19,655 nt of DNA from CAZBQG01 sp964493945 (lineage in GTDB: Bacteria > Pseudomonadota > Alphaproteobacteria > Rhodospirillales > UBA2165), in contig CAZBQG010000050.1 in the NCBI GenBank assembly GCA_964493945.1, positions 1 to 19,655 of the forward strand, read 5' to 3'. The stretch's first letter is position 1, and each line of letters opens with the position of its first letter. Of the stretch, positions 7,377-14,068 are shown piece by piece. The notes under the pieces are model-generated. The model searched no databases. It saw only the letters and a list, made by a program, of their open reading frames with translations, and was not told where the DNA came from. A program made the position numbers and the translations under genes.

Positions 7377-8050
7377 GACGCTTCTCTTCCGGTACCAGTC
7401 CCGGCACCTGTCCCGGCGCCAGGCTTTTCCCCCAGGTGGCGCAAGATGGCCAGCAGATATTTGCTGTATTCGCTTAAAATCAGGCTGGCCGAGCCGGGCC
7501 ATGTCCACCATCTTTGGCGTTTGAAATTTTTGGGAAAGACGGCGTTGGGCACCAGCTTTACGTGGGGCATGGTGTGACGGAACTCCAAAAGCGAGCGCGG
7601 CATATGGTAATTGGCGGTTACCAGGCGCAAGGAGCGGTATTTGCGCTGAACCAGCCAGGCCGCGGTTTCCCGGGCATTGCCGGCGGTCGAGGCGGCCTCA
7701 TGGCCGAGCTTGACGCAGCACAGAAATTCGGCGGGATTGCGTCTGGAAATTTCCAGGAGACGGGTCACATCCACGCCCCGGTAGACGCCGGAGACAAACA
7801 GCATACCGGCTTTTCCCCCAGCCAGCAGGGTCAGGCCCGCCTCCAGACGGCGGGTTCCTCCGGTCAGCACGACGATGGCGTCGGTCTTGCCGGTCTCACC
7901 CAGAACCGCCACGGGAATGCGGGCGACGAAGCCGAACAACCCCCACAACCAAATTACGCCGCCCACCAGAAAGATGGATCCGGCGAGGGCCATACCTCTG
8001 CGGAACCTTCCTTTCGGCCATCTGACGCCGGGCTGTCTTTGCCTGGCCAT
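7373..8050 (-). CDS. YdcF/ElyC/SanA family (DUF218) membrane-anchored protein
   Basis: DUF218-domain protein. Relatives such as ElyC and SanA are linked to envelope biogenesis or permeability, but the biochemical activity is unsettled. The 225-residue product has a basic N-terminus, one membrane helix (about 20-44) and then the DUF218 domain: TDAIVVLTGGTRRLEAGL (56-73), LFVSGV (84-89), NARETA (125-130) and LVTANYHMPRSLLEF (143-157). The C-terminus is a Gly/Thr repeat, GAGTGAGTGTG (211-221), written by a 6-base tandem repeat in the DNA. The ATG at 8050 shares one base with the ftsX stop (TGATG); a TTG one codon upstream is less likely. Its position between ftsX and plsC is a conserved alphaproteobacterial arrangement and supports an envelope role. 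Confidence 0.9.
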   Translation of the reverse strand: MARQRQPGVRWPKGRFRRGMALAGSIFLVGGVIWLWGLFGFVARIPVAVLGETGKTDAIVVLTGGTRRLEAGLTLLAGGKAGMLFVSGVYRGVDVTRLLEISRRNPAEFLCCVKLGHEAASTAGNARETAAWLVQRKYRSLRLVTANYHMPRSLLEFRHTMPHVKLVPNAVFPKNFKRQRWWTWPGSASLILSEYSKYLLAILRHLGEKPGAGTGAGTGTGREAS

Positions 8051-8943
8051 CAAAACATCTTGGCCAGCGCCCGGATCACGGTCATGCGTGCCGTGACCAT
8101 GGCGATCAGGGCAACCACCGGAACCAGGGCGGCAATGGCGCTCCAGCCGGGGGGGCCCAAGGCGGTGGCCGGCAAAAGACCTGCCTGCAACTGCCCGGCC
8201 AGAAATTTGAGCAAGAACAGAATGGGCAGCGCCAGAGCCATGCCGGCCAGGCCGCCGCGCAAACCCATGAACAGAAAACGGTCGGCGAATTGCTTGGCGA
8301 TGTAGCTGTCCTGGGCGCCCATCAGGTGCATCACCTCGATCACGTCCCGGTGCAGGCCGAGGCCGGTACGGGTCGAAAACACCACTGTTCCAATGGTAGC
8401 CAGGAAAATAACAACAAGTATAACGCCGGCCACCAGTTCGGTGGAATTGACAGCCCGCACAAAACCGTCAAGCCAGACCCGATGATCATCGACGGTGGCC
8501 CTGGGCAGGGAGGTTTTAAGCTTTGTTTGCAAATCCACCGCGCTCAGCCCGCTGGAACGGTCGATTTCCACATCGATCACCTGGGGCAGGGGCAGTTCCT
8601 TGGACTGCACCGCGCCGCCCAGCCAGGGTGCCAGCAGTTTCTGGACGATTTCCCTATCCACGGCGTCGGCCCGTTTGACGCCTTCGGTGCGTCTCAGCGT
8701 GCCAAGTGCTGCCGACAGGCGCCTGGAATCGGCGGCCAGGTTTTCCGCCCGGGGAAGCTGAATGGTCAGGGTATCCTTGACGCCCCGGTTCCATTTCTCC
8801 GCCACATTGGCCAGCCCGAAGATGCCGGCAATGGCCAGGGCCGAGAGAAACACCATGAAAGCCACCAGCCACGGCAGAAAGCGGGCCAGATCATCCTCGC
8901 CAAAAGGAAGATCCGAGCGCAACGTGATCAAGCGCCCAATCAT
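8050..8943 (-). CDS. ftsX: Cell division protein FtsX (ABC transporter-like permease)
   Basis: Membrane partner of FtsE. In other bacteria FtsEX couples ATP hydrolysis to activation of septal peptidoglycan hydrolases. The 297-residue product has a cytoplasmic N-terminus, TM1 (about 22-46), an extracytoplasmic domain (about 50-167), then TM2 (168-190), TM3 (225-248) and TM4 (268-286). This is the FtsX topology. The loop after TM2 carries the conserved HRDVIEVMHLMGAQDSYIAK segment (198-217), the surface that contacts FtsE. The ATG at 8943 lies 13 bases after the ftsE stop with GAGG about 11 bases before it. The frame stays open upstream to 9021, but that part duplicates the end of ftsE and is Pro-rich, so I reject the longer start. 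Confidence 0.95.
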   Translation of the reverse strand: MIGRLITLRSDLPFGEDDLARFLPWLVAFMVFLSALAIAGIFGLANVAEKWNRGVKDTLTIQLPRAENLAADSRRLSAALGTLRRTEGVKRADAVDREIVQKLLAPWLGGAVQSKELPLPQVIDVEIDRSSGLSAVDLQTKLKTSLPRATVDDHRVWLDGFVRAVNSTELVAGVILVVIFLATIGTVVFSTRTGLGLHRDVIEVMHLMGAQDSYIAKQFADRFLFMGLRGGLAGMALALPILFLLKFLAGQLQAGLLPATALGPPGWSAIAALVPVVALIAMVTARMTVIRALAKMF

Positions 8944-8956
8944 GGCCGGTGGCGCC

Positions 8957-9766
8957 TCATCTCGGCCGCACCCCTCCTGCGAACCCGGCATCCAGGCTGG
9001 CGGGGGCTTCGGAAACCCCATCCCTGGGGGCGGGTTGCCCAGGGGCAGGTTGCTCAGGGGGGGGCTCGCTCACCACCTCTTCCACACGGGGCGGAATTCT
9101 TTCCAGATATCCGTTCTCGATGGTCAGGCGCGCCAGGTTGCGGCTTTCGACCAGGGCCGCGTTATGGGTGGCGATGACGATGGTCGTCCCCAGCTTGTTC
9201 AATTCATCGAACAGGTGGAGCAGGCGCTGGGCGATGCGGTCATCCACGTTGCCGGTGGGCTCATCGGCGACCAGAAGCTTGGGCCGAGTGATCACGGCCC
9301 GGGCAATGGCCACCCGTTGCTGCTGGCCGCCCGACAGGGTGGGGGGGCGCGCGCCCATATGATCTTTGAGGCCGACCCAGGAGAGCAGTTCTTCCACATG
9401 TTTGCGAATCTCGCTCTCGCGCACGCCGGCCAGACGCAAGGGAAGGGCTACATTATCGAAAGCGGGCAGATGAGCCAGCAGGCGGAATTCCTGAAAGACA
9501 ACACCGATTCGCCGTCTTAAGGCCGGCATTTCGTCTCTGAGCGCCATGGAAACGTCCTGGCCGAACAATGAAATATCCCCCCTTGTTGGGCGGTGTGCGA
9601 GGTACATGAGCTTGAGCAAAGAGGACTTCCCGGCACCGCTTGGACCCATCAGAAAATGGAAGGATCCGGGGGCCAGGGAGAAGGTGATGTCGCGCAGCAC
9701 TTCGGGCCCTAAACCATAGCGTAGCCCCACATTTTCGAAGTGAACGACCGCGTCTTTATCCGCCAT
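8957..9766 (-). CDS. ftsE: Cell division ATP-binding protein FtsE
   Basis: ABC-type ATPase that drives FtsX at the division septum. In the 269-residue product: Walker A GPSGAGKSS (41-49), Q-loop Gln92 in VVFQEFRLL, signature LSGGQQQR (144-151), Walker B LLVADEP with Glu169, D-loop NVDD (173-176) and H-loop His201 in IATHN. FtsE proteins are usually about 220 residues; this one continues with a Pro/Glu/Ala-rich tail (229-269, for example SEPPPEQPAPGQPAP) of unknown role. The start at 9766 fits the family N-terminus. An AGGGGA sequence about 11 bases upstream is buried in a hairpin (9778-9797). First gene of ftsE-ftsX-ydcF-plsC and divergent from the zinc-ribbon gene; I see no convincing promoter for it. 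Confidence 0.95.
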   Translation of the reverse strand: MADKDAVVHFENVGLRYGLGPEVLRDITFSLAPGSFHFLMGPSGAGKSSLLKLMYLAHRPTRGDISLFGQDVSMALRDEMPALRRRIGVVFQEFRLLAHLPAFDNVALPLRLAGVRESEIRKHVEELLSWVGLKDHMGARPPTLSGGQQQRVAIARAVITRPKLLVADEPTGNVDDRIAQRLLHLFDELNKLGTTIVIATHNAALVESRNLARLTIENGYLERIPPRVEEVVSEPPPEQPAPGQPAPRDGVSEAPASLDAGFAGGVRPR

Positions 9767-9777
9767 CAGGCTGATTT

Positions 9778-9797
9778 TCCCCTTTCAATGAAGGGGA
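9778..9797 (-). promoter_or_regulatory. Hairpin in the ftsE leader covering the likely ribosome site
   Basis: Minus-strand TCCCCTT-cattga-AAGGGGA forms a 7-bp stem with a 6-base loop. The 3' arm contains AGGGGA, the only purine-rich Shine-Dalgarno candidate before the ftsE ATG, at a long spacing of about 11 bases. It could limit ftsE translation. No test is possible from sequence alone. Confidence 0.35.
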
Positions 9798-9851
9798 GTC
9801 TCGCATGCCCGCCGCCCTCCCGTCCAGCGTTGCAAACCGGCGGCGCGAACC

Positions 9852-9874
9852 GGTCCGGCCGGGCCTTTTTTATT
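9852..9874 (+). terminator. Terminator-like hairpin with T6 tract, plus orientation
   Basis: GGTCC-GGCC-GGGCC (9852-9865, one G-T pair, tetraloop) is followed directly by six Ts (9866-9871) and ATT. This is a good intrinsic-terminator form reading on the plus strand. No plus-strand gene ends here: ftsE is on the other strand and the zinc-ribbon promoter begins 21 bases downstream. It may insulate that promoter from antisense readthrough or end a short unannotated transcript. Confidence 0.45.
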
Positions 9875-9894
9875 CCGCCGCCCACCGGCGTCAC

Positions 9895-9943
9895 TTGCTT
9901 TGCCCAATTCATTTTCCTATAAGTGCTTATAGCTGTAATAAGC
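9895..9943 (+). promoter_or_regulatory. Predicted promoter of the zinc-ribbon gene with overlapping inverted repeats
   Basis: TTGCTT (9895-9900), a 17-base spacer, and TATAAG (9918-9923) form a good sigma-70 promoter, with a start near 9930 and a leader of about 23 bases. The -10 lies inside a perfect inverted repeat CTATAAG-tg-CTTATAG (9917-9932). Its right arm pairs alternatively with ATAAGC (9938-9943) through GCTTAT (9925-9930). Three ATAAG half-sites thus alternate in orientation across the -10 and the start site, which looks like an operator. Confidence 0.55.
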
Positions 9944-9952
9944 TCGGCAAAC

Positions 9953-11059
9953 ATGTTCATAACCTGTCCGAACTGCTCGACCTCATATGACATTAATCGC
10001 GCCGCTGTCGGTGAACAGGGCAAAACGGTGCGGTGTTCCAATTGTGGTCATTCATGGCTGCAAAAGCAGGTGGCCGACCGTCCGCGGCCCGCGGCTCAAC
10101 CGGTTTATGCACCCCCTCCCCAGATGCCTCCCCAGATGGCATATGCCCAGGCGCCGGGACAGATGCCCTATGCCCAGCCGCCCGCGCCACCGCCGCAGGC
10201 GCCACCTCCGCCGGCGGCCGAGCTCGCACCCCCGCCTCCGCCGCCGCCACCGCCGCCCGAGCTGGAACCCGAACCCGAGCCCGAACCCGAACCGGCCGTG
10301 GAAGAAGATCTCCCCTCCGATGATGAATTGGAGGAAATGCTGGGGCCGGAAGAGGAAATGGACACGCCGTCCGGGCTGGGCGATGATGTTGATGAAGACC
10401 TTACCGATATCGACGCCGATGCGCTGGAAAATATGGAAGACCCGGAACCACTAAGTGATTTTGGATCGGACGGGGTTGAAGAGGATTATTCGGATATCGA
10501 TCCCGAAGACCTGCCCGACCCGGAACCTATTCCGTCGAACTTGTCTGGCTCCGATATCGGCGACGATTCGGAACCCAAAAGCCGTATGGTTCTGTGGATT
10601 CCCCTTGGCGTCGGGCTGATCGTACTGCTCCTTCTGGGTGGAGCCGTCTTCATGCGCGAAACCGTGGTCGGTATCATGCCCGGTACCAATGCGGCCTTCA
10701 GCCTGATCGGGCTGCATGTGCCCATCCCGGGCGAGGGCCTGCGCATCTCCAAGGTCAAGGTATCCAGGGAAACCGTCGGCCGGTCCGAAGCCCTGGTGGT
10801 GGCCGGCGAGATCACTAACATCACGAACGAAGTGCAGGCCGTCCCCAAAATCCGCGCTTTGTTGTATGACGGCAACGAACAGGTAGTGCAAACCAGCGAG
10901 ATTTCACCGGCGAAAAGCTCCCTGAAGCCCAAGGAAGTGATGAAATTCAGGGTCCAGGTAGAGAATCTGGTGGCAACGGCGCGCCGCTCGGAAGTTACCT
11001 TCGGCGAGCTGGAAACAGCCCAGGCCGAACCGGCGGCCAAAAAAGACACCAAGAAATAA
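9953..11059 (+). CDS. MJ0042-type zinc-ribbon, DUF3426 domain single-pass membrane protein
   Basis: The 368-residue product has an N-terminal MJ0042 zinc ribbon (CPNC at 5-8, CSNCGHSW at 28-35). A Pro-rich stretch (45-103) contains a run of prolines near 93-102. An EPEPEPE block (104-114) and a strongly acidic linker (117-208) follow, then one membrane helix (about 212-233) and a C-terminal extracytoplasmic DUF3426 domain (about 265-352). The acidic linker contains two imperfect copies of a DxDEDLTDID...DPEP unit (146-166 and 176-192). This architecture is common in alphaproteobacteria beside ftsE, but its function is unknown. The frame is open to a GTG at 9923, inside the -10 element; the ATG at 9953 starts exactly at the zinc ribbon and is the sensible start. 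There is no strong ribosome site. Confidence 0.9.
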   Translation: MFITCPNCSTSYDINRAAVGEQGKTVRCSNCGHSWLQKQVADRPRPAAQPVYAPPPQMPPQMAYAQAPGQMPYAQPPAPPPQAPPPPAAELAPPPPPPPPPPELEPEPEPEPEPAVEEDLPSDDELEEMLGPEEEMDTPSGLGDDVDEDLTDIDADALENMEDPEPLSDFGSDGVEEDYSDIDPEDLPDPEPIPSNLSGSDIGDDSEPKSRMVLWIPLGVGLIVLLLLGGAVFMRETVVGIMPGTNAAFSLIGLHVPIPGEGLRISKVKVSRETVGRSEALVVAGEITNITNEVQAVPKIRALLYDGNEQVVQTSEISPAKSSLKPKEVMKFRVQVENLVATARRSEVTFGELETAQAEPAAKKDTKK

Positions 11060-11238
11060 GGCGCCAAATAGGGCAGTTTCTGCCGCCCATCACTTGGTCC
11101 GGCCCCCAAATAAAAAATTAAACCCGTTATCGGAAGCCAAAAATGCAAGCAGGCGCGCCCGGCACGGCTTTTGCTTCTCCCTTCATAACGCGTGAAAGAC
11201 GGCTTTCAACGTGAAGCAACCATATAAGGGAGGGTTAA
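11060..11238. other. Intergenic stretch with small inverted repeats, no gene seen
   Basis: After the zinc-ribbon stop there is a short GGCAG-TTT-CTGCC stem (near 11074-11086) without a T tract, so it is not a convincing terminator. Further on, TGAAAG-acgg-CTTTCA (11193-11208) is a perfect 6-bp inverted repeat, flanked by two copies of an AACG(CG)TGAA-like motif. The stretch ends in AAGGGAGG, a strong ribosome site for the next small ORF. I see no clear promoter. Confidence 0.4.
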
Positions 11239-11469
11239 ATGACCCATCGATCAGCCATCGCCGGTAAACCGGCGGGGATGAAAGGCGCTTGCTGGATCAG
11301 GGCCCGGCGCGAAATTTTTCTCATCAAGAGCCGGTTTTCGGACCGGATTCCGGATCTGGTTTTGGAGTTGCTTCTAGGCTCGGTTTTGGGCCTCCTTGTG
11401 GGCCATATTTTGAGCCGGATTCTGGCCTTGGCTGGGAAGGGTGGCGGCGCTACATTAGGCCGGAAATAA
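11239..11469 (+). CDS. Possible small membrane protein, unknown function
   Basis: I do not recognise it. The case for a real gene is a strong ribosome site (AAGGGAGG) 5-6 bases before the ATG and a sensible product of 76 residues. It has a basic N-terminal half (PAGMKGACWIRARREIFLIK) followed by a Leu/Gly-rich hydrophobic helix (about 41-66), consistent with a single-pass inner-membrane peptide. The case against is that the DNA at 11325-11450 is built from imperfect repeats (GGTTTT-GG, CCGGATTC-GG, GAGCCGG). These keep a second frame open as well (to 11510, with a repeated EPxFGPDSG-like pattern), so the open frame may be a by-product of composition. It lies 31 bases before the methyltransferase and might be co-transcribed with it. 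Confidence 0.4.
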   Translation: MTHRSAIAGKPAGMKGACWIRARREIFLIKSRFSDRIPDLVLELLLGSVLGLLVGHILSRILALAGKGGGATLGRK

Positions 11470-11483
11470 AACTAGGATCATTG

Positions 11484-11510
11484 ATGATGACCGTTGTTCC
11501 ATGCGTCTGA
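11484..11510 (+). CDS. Possible 8-residue leader peptide overlapping the methyltransferase start
   Basis: ATGATGACC... to TGA encodes MMTVVPCV. AGGA lies 6 bases before its ATG, whereas the methyltransferase ATG at 11501 has no ribosome site of its own. The leader stop lies 7 bases inside the methyltransferase, so termination there could feed re-initiation at 11501. It could equally be chance. Confidence 0.2.
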   Translation: MMTVVPCV

Positions 11511-12058
11511 ATTTGGGGTGCGGTTTCAACCGGCTGGATGGTTATCTCAACCTGGACAAGGAAGAGGCCTGCTCGCCTGACCGGGTGGTCGATCTGGAAC
11601 AATTCCCCTGGCCTTTGGAAGACGATTGCGCAACCGAAGTGATCCTCAGCCATGTGCTTGAGCATCTTGGGCAATCGACCGAAACCTATCTGGGCATCAT
11701 CCGCGAACTTTACCGCATCTCGGCTGACGGGGCGCGGGTCCATATCCGTGCACCCCATCCGAGAAGCGATGAATTCCTGGCCGATCCCACCCATGTGCGG
11801 CCCATCATCCCCGATCAGTTCCATCTGTTCTCCAAGAAAAAGAACATCGAATGGCGCGAGGCGGGTTACGCCAATTCCCAGCTTGGCCTGCGCCTTGATG
11901 TGGATTTCGAGGTGGAATCGGTTGAATATTTCCCGTCCGAGGATTGGCTGGGCCGCATGCGGGCGGGCGAGGTGACGTCGGAGGAAATGGCCATCCATCA
12001 GTTCAACGTCATCGAAGAGCTGGAAATCGAACTGCGGGTGATCAAGAAGAGCGGTTGA
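11501..12058 (+). CDS. SAM-dependent methyltransferase (class I, COG4627-like)
   Basis: A cytoplasmic methyltransferase of unknown substrate. The 185-residue product opens directly with the SAM-binding motif I, MRLNLGCGFNRLDGYLNLD, in the compact form (no N-terminal helices) typical of this group. Those proteins are often found near sugar or envelope polysaccharide genes. It continues with VVDLEQFPWPLEDDCATEV, the HVLEHL motif (about residues 51-56), and RELYRISADGARVHIRAPH (strand 4-5 region). Length is normal for the group. The start is fixed by the glycine-rich loop. Its 3' end overlaps the convergent amidohydrolase gene by 17 bases. A glycosyltransferase remnant about 2.5 kb downstream is the only possible sugar-related neighbour. 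Confidence 0.8.
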   Translation: MRLNLGCGFNRLDGYLNLDKEEACSPDRVVDLEQFPWPLEDDCATEVILSHVLEHLGQSTETYLGIIRELYRISADGARVHIRAPHPRSDEFLADPTHVRPIIPDQFHLFSKKKNIEWREAGYANSQLGLRLDVDFEVESVEYFPSEDWLGRMRAGEVTSEEMAIHQFNVIEELEIELRVIKKSG

Positions 12059-13019
12059 GTCTCGGAAACAGTTTCAGCGCATTGTCCCGTTCGATCAGCC
12101 GAAGGCTTTCCCCGTCGAAGCCGAAACCGCGCACGCCGTCCATGGTCTGGGCCAGCAGGGCATCGGGACCCAGGCGGGCAAAGGGATAATCGGAGCCGAA
12201 CAAAATCTGGCTGGCCGGCACATAATCCGTCAAAATTCCAAGCGTGGTGGGCAATGCCGCCTGGGCCACATCGTAATATAGCCGTTTGAGATAAGCATCG
12301 ACGCCTTGCGGCACGGCTTCTTGGGCCTTGGGCACCGATGCGGCATAGTTGCGCAGCCGGCTCAGCACCAAAAGCACGGTTCCCCCCGCATGGGACATGA
12401 TGAAGCGGATATTGGGATAGGCTTCCAGCATGCCTGAAAAGAGCATACTGCCGATGGCCCGGGGCGTGTCGGTAACCAGTTCCACGATGTCCTGGGGATA
12501 GCAATATTCGGGCATGTCCCGGACCGCCGGGCGTACCGGATGGACCAGAACGACGGCGGCGCGCCGGTCCAGTTCGGCATAAAGCTCGTTGTAATCCGGA
12601 TAGCCAAGATATTTGCCGCCCATATGACCCAACAGCGTAAGCCCGTCCAGCTTTAGACTATCCAGCGCATAGGCGGCCTCCGCCTCCGCCGCCGCCGCCC
12701 CGGCACCCGGCAGGGGCACCACGCCCAGCGCGCCGAACTGAGAAGGATGATCGGCGGTCAGGGCGGCCATCACCTCGTTTACCTGGCGGGCCCGCCGGTT
12801 GGTGAAGGTCTGATCGCCAAAATAAATTCCCGGCGAGGCGATGGAATTGATCACCGCCGAAATCCCTTTGCGCTCCATCAGGCCCAGGGTCTGCTCCACA
12901 CTCCATTCGGGCCAGGCATCGGCGCCGCTGCCGCCCACACCGATTTTGGCCAGGGCTTTTACATATTCGGTGGGCACCGCATGCTGATGCATATCGGTCA
13001 ATGTATGAGCGGTGCTCAT
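12042..13019 (-). CDS. Amidohydrolase family 2 (ACMSD-like) metal-dependent hydrolase or decarboxylase
   Basis: TIM-barrel metalloenzyme of the amidohydrolase-2 (PF04909) type, which includes aminocarboxymuconate-semialdehyde decarboxylase and related (de)carboxylases and hydrolases of aromatic or carboxylic substrates. In the 325-residue product the metal and catalytic residues are in the expected order: HxH at His11/His13 (DMHQHAVP), His160 (VHPVRP), His210 (IMSHAGGT) and Asp277 (FGSDYPF). The ring is intact, so it is probably active; the substrate cannot be read from sequence. Its ATG overlaps the stop of the DUF3604-type gene by 4 bases (ATGA), so the two are one translational unit and probably act on related compounds. 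The 3' end overlaps the methyltransferase tail-to-tail by 17 bases. Confidence 0.88.
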   Translation of the reverse strand: MSTAHTLTDMHQHAVPTEYVKALAKIGVGGSGADAWPEWSVEQTLGLMERKGISAVINSIASPGIYFGDQTFTNRRARQVNEVMAALTADHPSQFGALGVVPLPGAGAAAAEAEAAYALDSLKLDGLTLLGHMGGKYLGYPDYNELYAELDRRAAVVLVHPVRPAVRDMPEYCYPQDIVELVTDTPRAIGSMLFSGMLEAYPNIRFIMSHAGGTVLLVLSRLRNYAASVPKAQEAVPQGVDAYLKRLYYDVAQAALPTTLGILTDYVPASQILFGSDYPFARLGPDALLAQTMDGVRGFGFDGESLRLIERDNALKLFPRLNRSS

Positions 13020-14068
13020 GGCTTTACCTCTTCAGCGGTAATTGACGAAAACCGGACTGCTCCATGCCATATGCCGTTTTTTTGTTTGACCCGCAGATAA
13101 ATGGAGGATTTTTGCGCCCCGACATACAGAACGCATTTATCCGCTACCCGCGTGGCGCCAGCCGGGAGAATGCGGTGCCAGAGAAAGCTCTCCGCCGGGT
13201 AGGGGCCCACATGATGGGGCTCGGAGCCTTCAAACAAATCCCCGGCCCGGCTCACCACCTCCATCTCCACCGGCTCTTGCAGGTTTAAGCGGAATTGAGC
13301 CGCCCCGCTCCCCTCCACCTCCAGGACCAGACTTTGGTTGGGATTTTCCCGGTAGGCGTCCTTGCGCGACGTGTATGAGCGGACGAACAGATGCGTGTCG
13401 CCGTCCTGAATGAAAGTGTGACGCCGGTCCTCATCGAAAGGGCCGGACGACAGGCAGGGATAAAACTGTCTGATGCGCCCTTGTTCCAGGTTCAGATCAA
13501 ATTTCCAATCCGTCAGACGCATCAGCCCCAACGACGCCCACGGCCCCCAGCCCCATTCCAGGCGGATGTTAAAGGTTTGGGAAAAGGCATCGGCGGGCGA
13601 AATTTCTTCCGGAGGGAAAGTACGGTGCCGGGTGACGCCATCCTGAATGACTTCCACCATCTCGATTTCATCCAGCCCCTGGGCGGAATAATCCACTTCC
13701 ACGCGCCACCCGGCTTCGATTGTGCTGCCCATGCAGGCCCCGTCGACGGTGAAATCCAACTGGATGCGGTCGCCGGTCAGGGCATAGGTGCGCCGGGCCC
13801 GGATGGCTTCCAGGATGGCCGGGTGGGTCAGATCCTCCACCAGGGCACCCATCAGCCCTTCGCCATAGGCGCCGGGAAACCCCGCATGATTGTCGCTGGA
13901 GGCGGTAAAGCCGAAACGAAGCCCCTTGGCCAGGGCGGCCCGCACCGTATTCGCCGTCTCCCGCCCGCCGGGCGATCCCTTGAACATAGGGTAAGGACCC
14001 CGGTCATCTTCGGAAAGCCCATGCATGGAATAAATTTCCACCACCGGCGTGCAGGCCTCATCGAACAC
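13016..14068 (-). CDS. DUF3604/PHP-like protein, C-terminal part (downstream of frameshift)
   Basis: Larger piece of a frameshifted gene. It is open from the frameshift region to the stop; the first possible start is a GTG at 14068, but the sense upstream (INWEVFDEACTP) shows that the protein continues across the shift. It contains CTPVVEIYSMHG, a metal-site segment FTASSDNHAGFPG, and a long beta-rich C-terminal region with a Trp-rich stretch (RLEWGWGPWASLGLMRLTDWKF). These match DUF3604, PHP-like putative metallo-phosphoesterases or hydrolases whose substrates are largely unknown. The whole gene, 13016-14513 with one base removed, would code for 498 residues, close to family size. It is coupled (ATGA) to the downstream amidohydrolase. 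As sequenced, the C-terminal half would not be made with the N-terminal metal site. Confidence 0.8.
   Translation of the reverse strand: MFDEACTPVVEIYSMHGLSEDDRGPYPMFKGSPGGRETANTVRAALAKGLRFGFTASSDNHAGFPGAYGEGLMGALVEDLTHPAILEAIRARRTYALTGDRIQLDFTVDGACMGSTIEAGWRVEVDYSAQGLDEIEMVEVIQDGVTRHRTFPPEEISPADAFSQTFNIRLEWGWGPWASLGLMRLTDWKFDLNLEQGRIRQFYPCLSSGPFDEDRRHTFIQDGDTHLFVRSYTSRKDAYRENPNQSLVLEVEGSGAAQFRLNLQEPVEMEVVSRAGDLFEGSEPHHVGPYPAESFLWHRILPAGATRVADKCVLYVGAQKSSIYLRVKQKNGIWHGAVRFSSITAEEVKP

Noticed and set aside
8290..9177. Plus-strand open frame (295 codons) opposite ftsX/ftsE
   Set aside because: Antisense to two certain genes, no recognisable domain, no ribosome site.
9766..10041. 91-codon minus-strand frame upstream of ftsE
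   Set aside because: It crosses the promoter and zinc-ribbon start on the opposite strand, has no ribosome site, and contains no recognisable domain.
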